From the NCBI GenBank assembly GCA_964489425.1, contig CAZAYP010000004.1, positions 65,998 to 129,997 of the forward strand: 64,000 nucleotides of DNA, in the 5' to 3' direction. Shown here one piece after another: positions 17,344-26,086 of the stretch. The translations under genes were made by a program, and so were the position numbers. Numbering within the stretch: position 1 is the stretch's first letter; every line of letters starts with the position of its first letter. This DNA is from CAZAYP01 sp964489425 [NCBI: uncultured Verrucomicrobiota bacterium] (GTDB lineage: Bacteria; Verrucomicrobiota; Kiritimatiellia; RZYC01). Below the pieces are notes generated by a model that saw only the letters and a program-made list of their open reading frames with translations, ran no database searches and was not told the origin of the DNA.

Positions 17344-18510
17344 TTGACGACCCGATCTCTCCCGGGCGTGAACCAGGCCATGGCGTGGTTCGGCCACATG
17401 GTGGAGCATTGCCTGGACACCGCCCGGCAGGCCAGCGCCGCCGGACAGCCCATCGTGGGGATCATGTGCGAATACACCCCGCGCGAGATCATCATGGCCG
17501 GCGGCGGCGTGCCGGTGTGCCTGTGCGGCGGATCGGCGCGCATGGCGGCGGCCGCCGAGGGCATCCTGCCGCCGGCGCTGTGCCCCGTGATCAAGGCCAC
17601 TTTTGGCTACCACCTGCAAAAAGCCAACCCGTTCCTGGAAATGGCCGACCTGATCGTGGCCGAAACCACGTGCGACGGAAAAAAGAAAATGTTCGAACTG
17701 CTGGCCGGGGATCGCGCCGTACGCGTGCTGGAACTGCCCCAGAAAGCCGGGGACGCCGACGCGCTCTTCCACTGGCGCCGGGAACTTGAAAAGCTGATCG
17801 AGTTTCTCGAAGCGCGGTGGCGGGTGAGCATCACCGCGGATGCGTTGCGCGCGGCCATCCGCGCCATGAACCGCGACCGGGACCTGCGGCGCCGCCTCGC
17901 CGGGCTCATGCGCCAGGCCGATCCGCCCCTGACCGGCCGCCAACTCCTGGAGCTGAAAAGCCTGATTGCCTGCCAGCCGGACGACTGGCAGGTGTATGCA
18001 CAGGTGCTTGCCGCCGGCGCGGCCGGCACGGATGAGGTGGCGGCCCCCGGCCGCCGGGTGCGCGTCCTCTTGACCGGCGTGCCCCTGCCCCACGGCGCGG
18101 AACGGGTCATGGACCTGGTCGAGGCGCAAGACGCCCTGGTGGTAGCCCAGGAGAACTGCACCGGCCTGAAACCACTGGAAGAAGACATTGATCCCGAAGC
18201 CCAGGACCTCCTGGGCGCCATCGCCGAAAAATACTTCCACCTGCCCTGCTCCGTGATGACCCGCAACGACCGCCGGCTGGAAAATCTGGCGCGCCTGGCG
18301 CAAGACTATCGCGTGGAATGCATCGTGGAACTGGTCTGGCAGGGCTGTCACACCTATGCTGTTGAAGCGCGCCAGGTCCAGGCCCTGGCCGACCACCTCA
18401 AGCTGCCTTATCTGCGGATCGAAACCGACTATGCGCCGGCGGATTCCGCCCGCATCGTCACCCGGCTCGAAGCGTTGTTCGAAACCGTCCGCGCCCGGCG
18501 CCCAAAATGA
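17344..18510 (+). CDS. 2-hydroxyacyl-CoA dehydratase D-type / double-cubane-cluster protein
   Basis: Belongs to the HgdB/FldC/YjiM family: iron-sulfur proteins reduced by an ATP-driven activator. It has 388 residues. Conserved cysteines are Cys42 (GIMCEYTPRE), Cys59/Cys61 (PVCLCGG), Cys80, Cys110 (AETTCDGKKKMFE), Cys272 (AQENCTG), Cys302, Cys326 and Cys335 (WQGCHTY). No second dehydratase subunit or CoA-transferase is adjacent, and the activator follows directly. That two-gene layout is the one described for YjiM/YjiL and double-cubane proteins rather than heterodimeric dehydratases. The start is TTG at 17344, chosen because AAGGTG stands 5 bases before it. A strictly anaerobic physiology is implied. 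Confidence 0.9.
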   Translation: MTTRSLPGVNQAMAWFGHMVEHCLDTARQASAAGQPIVGIMCEYTPREIIMAGGGVPVCLCGGSARMAAAAEGILPPALCPVIKATFGYHLQKANPFLEMADLIVAETTCDGKKKMFELLAGDRAVRVLELPQKAGDADALFHWRRELEKLIEFLEARWRVSITADALRAAIRAMNRDRDLRRRLAGLMRQADPPLTGRQLLELKSLIACQPDDWQVYAQVLAAGAAGTDEVAAPGRRVRVLLTGVPLPHGAERVMDLVEAQDALVVAQENCTGLKPLEEDIDPEAQDLLGAIAEKYFHLPCSVMTRNDRRLENLARLAQDYRVECIVELVWQGCHTYAVEARQVQALADHLKLPYLRIETDYAPADSARIVTRLEALFETVRARRPK

Positions 18511-19286
18511 TCAGCCTTGGAGTGGATGTCGGGTCCCGCGCGATCAAGGTTGCCATCCTTGACCCGGAGCGGCGCACGGCCCCGTACTTCGCGGCCTGCG
18601 ACCAGGAACCCGACCCGGTCGCCGCCACCGGGCGGCTGCTGGAGCAAGCCCTGCGGGACTGCCGCCGCGCCTGGGCGGACGTGGGCCGCGTCTGGGCCAC
18701 GGGGTACGGGCGGCGCCAAGTCACGCGCGCGCACCAATGCGTGTCGGAGATCACGGCCCACGCCCGCGGCGTGGCCCACGTGTGCCCGGGCACGCGCACC
18801 GTGCTGGATGTGGGCGGCCAGGACTGCAAGGCCATCCTGCTGGCCCCGGACAGCGGGGTGGCCGACTTCCAGATGAACGACCGCTGCGCGGCCGGCACCG
18901 GCCGGTTTTTTGAGGTCATCGCGCCACGCCTGGGCGTGCCGGTGGATGGGCTGGGCCGCCTGGCTGCCGCGCGGACGGCGCCTTGCGCCATCTCCAGCAT
19001 GTGCGCCGTGTTCGCCGAAACCGAGGTGGTTGGCCTGCTGGCAGCCGGGCGGCCACCGGCCGACATCGCCGCCGGGATCCTGGAAGCCGCGGCGCAGCGC
19101 ATTGCGCTGCTGGCCGGGCCCCGGCCGCTGGCGCCCGTGGTTGTGACAGGCGGAGGCGCGCTGGTGCCCGGCCTGCCCGAGGCGCTCGCGGCCGCGCTGA
19201 AGATGCCGGTTCACGCCGCGCCCGGCGCGCGCTTTACGGGTGCGCTGGGCGCCGCCTTGCTGGCCGCGGGCGATGGCGCCACCTGA
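18507..19286 (+). CDS. CoA-dehydratase activase, HgdC/YjiL type
   Basis: ATP-hydrolysing archerase that injects one electron at very low potential into the partner iron-sulfur protein. The 259 residues form an ASKHA fold: GVDVGSRAIKVAI (phosphate 1), VLDVGGQDCKAI (phosphate 2) and VVVTGGGALVPG (adenosine). Homodimer 4Fe-4S ligands are Cys127 (NDRCAAGTGRF) and Cys166 (SSMCAVFAETEVV), the same spacing as in the Acidaminococcus HgdC enzyme. Its ATG overlaps the stop of the HgdB-like gene by four bases (ATGA), so the two are translated together in a fixed ratio. The C-terminus ends just before the MATE gene. Confidence 0.93.
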   Translation: MISLGVDVGSRAIKVAILDPERRTAPYFAACDQEPDPVAATGRLLEQALRDCRRAWADVGRVWATGYGRRQVTRAHQCVSEITAHARGVAHVCPGTRTVLDVGGQDCKAILLAPDSGVADFQMNDRCAAGTGRFFEVIAPRLGVPVDGLGRLAAARTAPCAISSMCAVFAETEVVGLLAAGRPPADIAAGILEAAAQRIALLAGPRPLAPVVVTGGGALVPGLPEALAAALKMPVHAAPGARFTGALGAALLAAGDGAT

Positions 19287-19352
19287 TCCGCCGCGGCCGG
19301 CGGCGCCACGATTCTATTGGATTTCCTGCGCGAAAAATCTTACTGCTGGTGC

Positions 19353-20717
19353 ATGGCGACCCTGCACACAGAACCCAGCAGCCAAATCACGAGCGGTCCC
19401 CTGCCCCGCGCGATTCTTGGCCTGGCCACGCCCATGCTGGTCGCCGCGCTGTTGCAGAACCTGCAAAGCCTCATTGACCTGTTCTGGGTCGGCCGGCTGG
19501 GCCCGCGGGCCGTGGCCGCGGTGGCTGTCAGCGGCACCATTGTCATGCTGCTGTATCCGATGCTGATGGGCCTTGGCACCGGCACGGTGGCGCTCGTCGC
19601 GCGCGCGGTGGGCGCCCGCGATTATGCCGGCGCCGGCAACGCGGCGGGGCAGTCGCTCATGCTGGCCGTGGTGCTGGGGGCCGCGGGCGGGCTGCTGGGC
19701 TGGTGGCTGACGGATGATTTGCTGCGGCTGCTCGGGACGCCGGCCGACGTGTTGCAGGATGGTCACGACTACCTGCGGATCATCCTGCTGGGCAGCATCT
19801 CGGTGTTCGTGCTGCTCATGGGCAATGCCGCGCTCCAGGGCGCGGGCGACACCATCACCCCCATGTACATCATGGGCGCGTCCAACCTGCTGAACATCGT
19901 GCTCGATCCGCTGCTGATCTTCGGGCCGGGTCCGTTCCCGGCGCTGGGCGTTTCCGGCGCGGCCGTGGCCACGGTGCTGGCCCAGGGGCTCGCCGGCGCG
20001 GTGGGCATCACGATCCTGCTGACCGGGCGCACCCGCCTGCGCCTGCACTGGCGCCAACTGCGGCCGGACTGGAGCATGGCCTGGAGGATCCTGCGCATCG
20101 GCCTGCCGGGCTCGGGCCAGATGCTCTCGCGCAGCCTGATGAGCGCAGTGCTCATGCGCATCGTGGCCGGCCTGGGCACCGCCGCCGTGGCGGCGTACGG
20201 CACCGGGTTGCGCTTCCACATGATCATCCTGATGCCGGCGTTTGCCCTCGGCGGCGCCGCGGCCACCATGGTGGGCCAGAATCTCGGCGCAGGGCAACCG
20301 GAGCGCGCGCGGCGGGGAGCCTGGCTGGCCACGGGCATGGACATGGCGTTCATGGCCCTGGCCGCGGTGCTCATGATGGGGTTTGCCAAAGAGCTGACCG
20401 GCCTGTTCAATAAAGATCCGGAAGTGGTCCGGCTGGGCGCCCGCTACCTGGTTATCGTGTCGCCGTTCTACGTGGCCGCGGCCCTGGGGATCGTGCTGGG
20501 CCGCGCGCTGAACGGCGCGGGCGACAGCCTGGCGCCCATGATATGCACCGTGGTCAGCCTCTGGGGATTGCAGGTGCCCCTGGCCTTATACCTGCCCCGA
20601 ATCTGGTCACCGCCCATCGAGGGCGTCTGGTGGGCCGTGGGCGCAGCCATGACGCTGCATGGCTTGCTGATTGCCGGCTGGTTTGCAACCGGACGCTGGC
20701 GCCACAAGAACATATGA
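19353..20717 (+). CDS. MATE-family cation-coupled efflux transporter
   Basis: Twelve-helix inner-membrane exporter of 454 residues, normal for the family. Two MatE halves are visible. Typical features are VAALLQNLQSLIDLFWVGRL in TM1, GAGDTITPMYIMGASNLLNIVLDPLLI (positions about 155-180) and the matching NGAGDSLAPMICT in the second half. It resembles DinF/NorM-type drug and small-molecule exporters. The ATG at 19353 was preferred; a TTG 36 bases earlier would add a polar, Cys-rich stub. Neither has a strong ribosome site. It follows the HgdB/HgdC pair by 66 bases and may share its transcript; a substrate link is speculative. Confidence 0.9.
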   Translation: MATLHTEPSSQITSGPLPRAILGLATPMLVAALLQNLQSLIDLFWVGRLGPRAVAAVAVSGTIVMLLYPMLMGLGTGTVALVARAVGARDYAGAGNAAGQSLMLAVVLGAAGGLLGWWLTDDLLRLLGTPADVLQDGHDYLRIILLGSISVFVLLMGNAALQGAGDTITPMYIMGASNLLNIVLDPLLIFGPGPFPALGVSGAAVATVLAQGLAGAVGITILLTGRTRLRLHWRQLRPDWSMAWRILRIGLPGSGQMLSRSLMSAVLMRIVAGLGTAAVAAYGTGLRFHMIILMPAFALGGAAATMVGQNLGAGQPERARRGAWLATGMDMAFMALAAVLMMGFAKELTGLFNKDPEVVRLGARYLVIVSPFYVAAALGIVLGRALNGAGDSLAPMICTVVSLWGLQVPLALYLPRIWSPPIEGVWWAVGAAMTLHGLLIAGWFATGRWRHKNI

Positions 20718-20777
20718 GCAAAATGGATGAGCGACAAAAGATGAGATTGGATAGCACTAACAAAACCCTCAGGATCA

Positions 20778-20983
20778 TGATACCACTTACGCATGAGAAC
20801 AAGCATACGAGCTCCCCTCCGTTGCAAGGAGGGGTGGCCGCAGGCCGGGGTGGTTATGGATGGTCCGCGCCCCGATATCACGGTGGGTGGAACCCGGAAC
20901 AACCGCCCCACCCTGCGGGTCCCCCCCGCCTTGCAAAGGCGGGGAGCCCAGATAAATACCGATCCTCATGCAAAAGTGATATG
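20778..20983. repeat. Palindromic interspersed repeat, copy 1 (about 206 bp)
   Basis: First of three full copies (others at 38009 and 47257). The ends are imperfect terminal inverted repeats: left GATACCACTTACGCATGAG, right (reverse complement) CATATCACTTTTGCATGAG. Internally there are two strong hairpins, CCCCTCC/GGAGGGG around a GTTGCAA loop and CCCCGCC/GGCGGGG around TTGCAAA, plus a GC-rich centre with CCGATATCACGG. The CACTT of this copy is CATTT at both ends of the other copies, so the arms changed together. The right end forms ATG at 20981, next to the start of the following gene. No coding capacity; MITE- or REPIN-like. Confidence 0.85.
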
Positions 20984-20992
20984 AGGCATGCC

Positions 20993-21427
20993 ATGTGGAT
21001 TGTTGATCGTTCCTGGTTCTTGGGTTTCTTCCTCACCCTATTCATAACCACGCAAGGGCTGGCCGACCTGGCAGCCGACATCCGCGCCTGGCAACTGGAC
21101 GACGGCACCCGGCTTGAAGCCCGCTACGTCGGAATGGTCAACCAGGTGGTCCGTTTGCAGGAAACCAACGGCCTGGTGCGCGCGGTGTGGTTCGGGCAGC
21201 TCAGCGAGGCGGACCGCAACCACTTGTTTCCGGAGCTTGCGGAAGATCAGCAGGCCGCGGTGCGTGCGCTGGTGCCGGCCCTGCAAACCACGGCCGAATC
21301 CGCCCGCCGGGCTGCCGTGCGCCAGCGCCTGGACGCCATGCGCAGCGCGGGCCGGATCAGCGCCGAGGAGTATAACGCCGCCCTGGGCGAGATGTACGAG
21401 GCCCGGCCGGCGGAACCTGAGAAGTAG
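20993..21427 (+). CDS. Secreted SHD1-domain-like small protein
   Basis: A 144-residue exported protein. The signal peptide is about 1-24. Residues 26-76 (ADIRAWQLDDGTRLEARYVG, then VVRLQETNGLVRAVWFGQLS and ADRNHL) fit the SLA1-homology-1-like fold that is frequent in PVC bacteria. A helical, charged C-terminal half (85-140) follows. The ATG at 20993 has GAGG 6 bases upstream; the ATG at 20981, created by the end of the palindromic repeat, is in frame and would add four residues. The function of bacterial SHD1 proteins is not established. Confidence 0.78.
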   Translation: MWIVDRSWFLGFFLTLFITTQGLADLAADIRAWQLDDGTRLEARYVGMVNQVVRLQETNGLVRAVWFGQLSEADRNHLFPELAEDQQAAVRALVPALQTTAESARRAAVRQRLDAMRSAGRISAEEYNAALGEMYEARPAEPEK

Positions 21428-21477
21428 CGCAGCGCCACCGGCGCGCTCAACTGCGGCAGAAGAAACAGCCACCCGCG

Positions 21478-22734
21478 CTACGGCGCTGCCGCGAGGTGCT
21501 TCATCAAGTCAGGCAGGCTGACTTCCTCCTGGGTGCTGGCGGTCATGTTTTTCAGGAGGAACACGCCGGCATCCAGTTCGCGGTCGCCCCGGATGACCAC
21601 CCACTGGGCGCCGGACCGGTCCGCGCCGCGCATTTGCGCCTTGAGGCTGCGGCCGGAGAGGTCCATCTCCACGAACAGGTTCCGCTCGCGCAGCATCATG
21701 GCCAGGATCAAGTTCTCCCTGAACGCGCGTGGGCCTTGCGCCACCAGGACCGCCCGCGGCTTGGGCGCCAGCGATTCCGGCTTGCATCCGCCGTTGATCA
21801 GGGCCAGCACCAACCGCTCCATGCCCATGGCAAAGCCCACGCCCGTCACCGGATGGTCGTCCAAATCCAACTGGTACCGGCCGCCGCCGGCCAGGGCATC
21901 CTGCGCACCCAGTTCCGGGCACGTGATCTCCCAGACCGTGTGCTGGTAATAGTCCAAGCCCCGCACCAGGCGCGGGTTGATGCGCACCTCGAGGTTCAGC
22001 AGGCGCAGGTAGTCGCACACCTGCTGGAAATAATCCCGGGCCGGGGCGCCCATGAAATCGGTGACCGGCGGCAGGCGGTCCAGGATGCCGGCACATGCCG
22101 CCTGCTTGCAGTCGAGCACGCGCAAGATGTTTTCCTCGAAACGCCGCTGGCAGTCCGGGCACAGCGCCGCGCGGTGGTCGGCCAGCGCAGCCCGCAAGCC
22201 CGCGGCCACGGGCGCCCGATCTTCGGGCAAGCCGCGCGTGTTGAGGTGGATGGTAAACTTGGTCAGCCCCAGGGCTACCAGGAGGTGCCGCTGCATCGCC
22301 AGGCATTCGGCATCCGCGGCCGGATTGGGCGGGCCCATGATCTCGGCGCCGACCTGGTGGAACTGGCGCTTTCGCCCGGCCTGGGGCCGTTCCGCGCGGA
22401 ACATCGGCCCGAGGTAGAAAACGCGGGCCCGCTCGCGGTCCGCGCCGCCCGTGGCCATGAACCGCATGACGCCGGCCGTGCCCTCGGGGCGCAGGCACAA
22501 TTCCCGCCCCCCGCGGTCGATCAACGTGTACATTTCTTTTTGCACCACCTCGGTGGTGTCGCCGAGCGACCGGACAAACAATTCCTTTTTTTCCAGCAAG
22601 GGGGTGCGGATTTCCTGGCAACCGTACAGCGCCAGAATGTTGCGCGAGCGATCCTCCACCATCTGCCACAAAGCGACGTCCGGCATGCACAAATCGGCCA
22701 TGCCTTGGATGGGTTGGAAATCCGGTGCTGACAT
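21478..22734 (-). CDS. hisS: Histidyl-tRNA synthetase
   Basis: Charges tRNA-His. The 418-residue class II synthetase is full length: motif 2 FRAERPQAGRKRQFHQVGAE, HisA box RGLDYYQHTVWEI and LAGGGRYQLD, motif 3 GVGFAMGMERLVLAL. The C-terminal anticodon-binding domain (about 325-415) is present. The insertion domain carries a Cys pair (ALCPDCQRRF). ATG (22732-22734) was chosen over the TTG immediately before it. There is no strong ribosome site, only AAAAGA. It lies 49 bases downstream of the HU/IHF gene on the same strand and is probably co-transcribed. Confidence 0.96.
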   Translation of the reverse strand: MSAPDFQPIQGMADLCMPDVALWQMVEDRSRNILALYGCQEIRTPLLEKKELFVRSLGDTTEVVQKEMYTLIDRGGRELCLRPEGTAGVMRFMATGGADRERARVFYLGPMFRAERPQAGRKRQFHQVGAEIMGPPNPAADAECLAMQRHLLVALGLTKFTIHLNTRGLPEDRAPVAAGLRAALADHRAALCPDCQRRFEENILRVLDCKQAACAGILDRLPPVTDFMGAPARDYFQQVCDYLRLLNLEVRINPRLVRGLDYYQHTVWEITCPELGAQDALAGGGRYQLDLDDHPVTGVGFAMGMERLVLALINGGCKPESLAPKPRAVLVAQGPRAFRENLILAMMLRERNLFVEMDLSGRSLKAQMRGADRSGAQWVVIRGDRELDAGVFLLKNMTASTQEEVSLPDLMKHLAAAP

Positions 22735-22783
22735 CAAGGGTCTTTTATTTTCGGCGCCGGCGGGCGCCGGCAGCGGAACCGGC

Positions 22784-23098
22784 CTAGGTGGTCGCCGGGG
22801 GCGGCGTGACCGGCCGTTCGCTGAGCTTGATCTTCATCACCTTGCCGGCCTTGAACTTGACGACGTTGCGCGGCGGAATATGCACCGTGTCCTGGGGGCG
22901 GTTGGGATTGCGTCCCACGCGCGCCTTGCGGCGCTGGACTTCAAACACCCCGAAATTGCGGAATTCAACGTTCTCACCGCGGGCAATGGACTCCGCAATG
23001 TAGTCCAGTGTTTTCTGGATGATCGTGTACACGTCCTGCTGAATGAGGCCAGTCTCCTCCGCAATGCGCACCACCAGATCACGTTTTGTAACCGTCAT
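22784..23098 (-). CDS. HU/IHF-family nucleoid DNA-binding protein
   Basis: Bends and compacts DNA as a dimer. The 104 residues show the complete family pattern: TKRDLVVRIAEETGL (helix 1), VEFRNFGVFEV (beta saddle), the arm GRNPNRPQDTVHIPPRNVV with the intercalating proline, and KFKAGKVMK. It is slightly closer to IHF (arm RKARVGRNP) than to HU. The C-terminal tail (PVTPPPATT) is extra. GAGGTG lies 4-5 bases before the ATG, a strong site. A promoter-like pair and a palindrome lie upstream. Confidence 0.94.
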   Translation of the reverse strand: MTVTKRDLVVRIAEETGLIQQDVYTIIQKTLDYIAESIARGENVEFRNFGVFEVQRRKARVGRNPNRPQDTVHIPPRNVVKFKAGKVMKIKLSERPVTPPPATT

Positions 23099-23143
23099 TG
23101 CACACCTCTTTCAGTTGGAGCAACTCTTCTCAATCCACCGTAA

Positions 23144-23192
23144 CATGTTATACAACATGAAACTATATTATCGTCCCTGCGCCATGGGTCAA
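23144..23192 (-). promoter_or_regulatory. Putative promoter and palindrome upstream of the HU/IHF gene
   Basis: On the minus strand TTGACC (23187-23192) is a good -35. TATAGT (23162-23167) at 19 bases, or TAATAT at 16 bases, would serve as -10. Just downstream, CATGTT-ATAC-AACATG (23144-23159) is a perfect 6-bp inverted repeat in the leader, about 45 bases before the start codon. It could be an operator or an RNA hairpin. Assigned by eye from consensus and position only. Confidence 0.4.
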
Positions 23193-23302
23193 GTGGAAAA
23201 ATGGCAATATTTCATCGGCCCGCGGAATAGTATTGGCAGAGCCATTGCGCGTCATGCTAGCATCATTTTTTATAACCAACAAACCCTGAAGGTAATGGAA
23301 CC

Positions 23303-24685
23303 ATGAAGCAATGGATCACTCGTCGCACCGTGTTGGGTGCCGTGGCATTCCTGGTGCTGGTGTGGCTGTTCAGCGCCAGTTACCAGAACAACATCTTCAA
23401 CCTGCTGGCGCCCTTCAGCAAATTCGACGAATTCCAAACCGACTCGGAAATGTCGGTGCTGCTGATGATGCAACGCACCGAGCGCGATGGCCTTGGCAGC
23501 ACCGGCGGCCTCATGATTGGCATCGGCGTGGACAGCCAGGGGCGCGGGTTCCGGACCATTGATGCCCCGATCTATCTCTCGGCGTTCGGGTTGCAGGGCC
23601 AGGTGTTCTGCGTGCTGAACAAGATCCTGGGCTGCGGCTGGCAACGCACGACAGCCATAGGCCACTTCTGGGTCGCCCTGCTCACGGCGATCATGATGAG
23701 CCTGTTTGTGCTCTACGTGCGCAAAACCTTCGGATGGGTGGCGGCGATCTGCCTCGCGATCGGGGCGCTGCTCTCGCCCTGGATGGTGTTCGCGGCCCGC
23801 AATATTTACATCATGTACCTGCTCAAGCTCCTGCCCTTTGTGCTGGCCATGATGCTGTTCCCGGTGTACCTGGATCGGCCGCGGTTCAAGTTGCCCTACC
23901 TGCTGGGCATTGTCGGCGTGGCCGTGCTGGTCAACGGGCTGTGTTACTACGATTACATCAGCAACACGGTCATGAGCCTGGCTATAGCACCGATCTATTA
24001 TGGCCTGGCCCGCGGGCTGCCCCGCAAAAAAATTGCCGGTTGGGCGTTGGCGTTGATGGTCGTGGGCGGGGCGGCGGTGGCGCTGGCCGTGCTGGCCAAC
24101 ATCGTCAAGGTGGGGCTCTGGAGCGGATCCCTGGGCCAAGGATTCCAGCACATGATGTCCACCATCACCTCGCGCGCCTATGGCGGCGCCAACGCGGCCC
24201 AGGCCGCGCCGCCCGGGGTTTCGGCCTGGCAGATCCTGGGCAACTACTGGATGATCCCCGCGCTGACGCTGCCGGGCGAGCCGTTCAATCCCGGGCGGTT
24301 GTGGTTTTCCTTTTTCTTCTGGGTGACCACCTGGGTGGCGTTTGCGGCCATGGCGTTTCTTGACGGCCGCCGGTTTCCGGTGTTTGAGGCGGCCCGGCCA
24401 CAACTCGTGGGGTTGGCCGCGGCCACGGGCTGGGGCTTGCTGGCCGCCCTTTCCTGGGGCTTCCTCATGAAGGGGCACATGTGGCATCACCCCCATATGA
24501 ACGGGATGATGTTTTACATCCCGTACATGCTGCTGGCCTACATATTCTTTGGCAAGCTCCTCGGCGTGTGGGGCCAGCAGGTTCTCGCCTGGGCGGGACG
24601 GTTTGCAGGGGGCGTGCCACCGGCGGCGCCGGTGCCGGTGGCCGGCTCAACCCCACCCGCTGGCGGCAAACACAAGAAACGCTGA
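23303..24685 (+). CDS. Polytopic membrane protein, GT-C-like
   Basis: A 460-residue inner-membrane protein with about ten hydrophobic helices and an Ala/Pro-rich, basic C-terminal tail (about 430-460). One helix at residues 9-26 leads into a soluble loop with an acidic motif (SKFDEFQTDSEMSVLL), which is where GT-C glycosyltransferases and related enzymes carry their catalytic acidic residues. There are no other diagnostic motifs. Its position next to a sugar-nucleotide operon on the opposite strand is compatible with a glycan role, but I do not recognise the family. AAGGTAATGGAACC precedes the ATG at 23303. Confidence 0.8.
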   Translation: MKQWITRRTVLGAVAFLVLVWLFSASYQNNIFNLLAPFSKFDEFQTDSEMSVLLMMQRTERDGLGSTGGLMIGIGVDSQGRGFRTIDAPIYLSAFGLQGQVFCVLNKILGCGWQRTTAIGHFWVALLTAIMMSLFVLYVRKTFGWVAAICLAIGALLSPWMVFAARNIYIMYLLKLLPFVLAMMLFPVYLDRPRFKLPYLLGIVGVAVLVNGLCYYDYISNTVMSLAIAPIYYGLARGLPRKKIAGWALALMVVGGAAVALAVLANIVKVGLWSGSLGQGFQHMMSTITSRAYGGANAAQAAPPGVSAWQILGNYWMIPALTLPGEPFNPGRLWFSFFFWVTTWVAFAAMAFLDGRRFPVFEAARPQLVGLAAATGWGLLAALSWGFLMKGHMWHHPHMNGMMFYIPYMLLAYIFFGKLLGVWGQQVLAWAGRFAGGVPPAAPVPVAGSTPPAGGKHKKR

Positions 24686-24760
24686 GGTTGTTCACCAAGC
24701 CCGGACCGCGGGGCAAGCGCCCCGCGCCACGTTGCATGGACCTCCCGGGCCGTGGTCCTC

Positions 24761-25372
24761 TCAGCCTGCCGCTGCGCCGCGCAGCACTTCAAGCGCCGCG
24801 GCCAGGTCGCGGGCAATTGCGGTGGGCGGCCCGGACGGGAACTCCAGGAAACGCTCGATCTGCTCAAGCTTCAAGCGTGTGACCAGGATGGTGCGGCAGC
24901 CTGCGGCCTGGCCGGCCTCCACGTCGTTCAGCCCGTCGCCGACCATCCAGCACTGGGCCAGGTCCAGTCCCGCCGCACTCGCCGCGGCCCGCAACAGGCC
25001 GGGCTTGGGCTTGCGGCAATCGCAATCGCGGATCCATTCGCGCCGCCCGCCCGGGCCGCCGTGCGGATGGTGCGGGCAGTAGCGCAACTCGTCCCAGTCC
25101 GCGCCGGCAGCGGCCAACGCGCCGGCCAGCGCCTGGTTGACCGCCTCCAGTTCGCGCTCCGTGAGTGTGCCCTTGGCCAGGCCGGGCTGGTTGGTGACCA
25201 CCACGACCCGGAAGCCCAAATCACGCACTCCGCGGATGAACTCTGCCGCGCCCGGCAACACTTGCACCTGCTCCGGCCGGCGCGGAGAATCCATGAGCCC
25301 GTGCGTCTGGTCATACACCATGGCGTTGAGCGTGCCGTCGCGATCCAGGAACACTGCCTTGGCGTTTTTCAC
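24761..25372 (-). CDS. gmhB: D-glycero-D-manno-heptose 1,7-bisphosphate phosphatase-like HAD enzyme
   Basis: HAD phosphatase of 203 residues that removes the 7-phosphate of heptose bisphosphate. Motifs: nucleophile and acid DRDGTLN, motif II VVTNQPGLAKG, Lys in CRKPKPGLL, motif IV MVGDGLNDVEAG. The GmhB-specific zinc loop is present: CPHHPHGG followed by CDC. The GTG at 25370-25372 is preceded by GGAGG at 7 bases, an ideal site, and overlaps the upstream stop as GTGA. A longer frame beginning in the nucleotidyltransferase was rejected. It is the last gene of a four-gene minus-strand operon for an activated sugar. Confidence 0.9.
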   Translation of the reverse strand: MKNAKAVFLDRDGTLNAMVYDQTHGLMDSPRRPEQVQVLPGAAEFIRGVRDLGFRVVVVTNQPGLAKGTLTERELEAVNQALAGALAAAGADWDELRYCPHHPHGGPGGRREWIRDCDCRKPKPGLLRAAASAAGLDLAQCWMVGDGLNDVEAGQAAGCRTILVTRLKLEQIERFLEFPSGPPTAIARDLAAALEVLRGAAAG

Positions 25373-26082
25373 GTTACGTCCTCCGCCTTGGGCTGCAGCA
25401 ACGCGTCCAACTCGGCCAATCCGGACGGCTTGCCGATCTCGTAGAACCGCTCGCGCACTTCGCACGCCCAAAGCTTTCCTTGCGCCACCATGTCGCCCTG
25501 GATCCGCGCCAAGTCAAGCGGCCGCGGCCCGCCGGCATAGGCGGCGATGACATCGCGCCGGAACACCTGCAGCCCGTAATCGATGTAATCCGCTTCTCCG
25601 GGCGCGGCTTTCTTGGAATAGAAGACAACGTGGTCGCCCGCGATCCGCACGTTGCTCGCGTCCCACTGCCCATGGTTCTTGAAAACCGTCATCATGGCTT
25701 CCGCGTGCCAACCGTGGAACGTGCGGATGACCGCCGGGTAATCCGTGGGCAGATACGAATCTCCGTACAGCACCAGGAACTCCTCCGCCAGTTGGGGCAG
25801 CGCATTGACCAGGGCGCCGCCCGTGCCGAGCAACTGGGCCGGATCCTCCCAGGAATACGCCACGCGCATGCCCCACGCCGCGCCATCGCCCACCATGGCC
25901 TGGACCTGCTCGCCCAGGTGGCCCAAGCACAGCAGAACGTCCGTCAGCCCATGCCGGCGCAGCAGCGCGAACTGGTGTTCGACAAACGGCCGGCCCGCAA
26001 CCGGCACCAGGATCTTGGGCGTGGCCGGCGCGATCTCGCGCAGCCGCGTGCCCAACCCACCTGCCAGGATTACCACTTGCAT
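25369..26082 (-). CDS. Sugar-1-phosphate nucleotidyltransferase (HddC-like)
   Basis: Transfers an NMP to a sugar 1-phosphate. It has 237 residues with the signature VVILAGGLGTRLREIAPATPK, the substrate region LLGTGGALVNAL and the metal Asp in VLYGDSYLP. With gmhB directly downstream, the D-glycero-alpha-D-manno-heptose-1-phosphate guanylyltransferase (HddC) role is the best fit, but N-acetylmuramate- or mannose-type specificity cannot be excluded. The start is ATG 26080-26082 with GGGGTGG 6 bases upstream; a TTG two codons earlier was rejected. That ribosome-site region lies inside a fragment of the palindromic repeat. The stop overlaps gmhB by four bases. Confidence 0.88.
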   Translation of the reverse strand: MQVVILAGGLGTRLREIAPATPKILVPVAGRPFVEHQFALLRRHGLTDVLLCLGHLGEQVQAMVGDGAAWGMRVAYSWEDPAQLLGTGGALVNALPQLAEEFLVLYGDSYLPTDYPAVIRTFHGWHAEAMMTVFKNHGQWDASNVRIAGDHVVFYSKKAAPGEADYIDYGLQVFRRDVIAAYAGGPRPLDLARIQGDMVAQGKLWACEVRERFYEIGKPSGLAELDALLQPKAEDVT

Positions 26083-26086
26083 AAAC

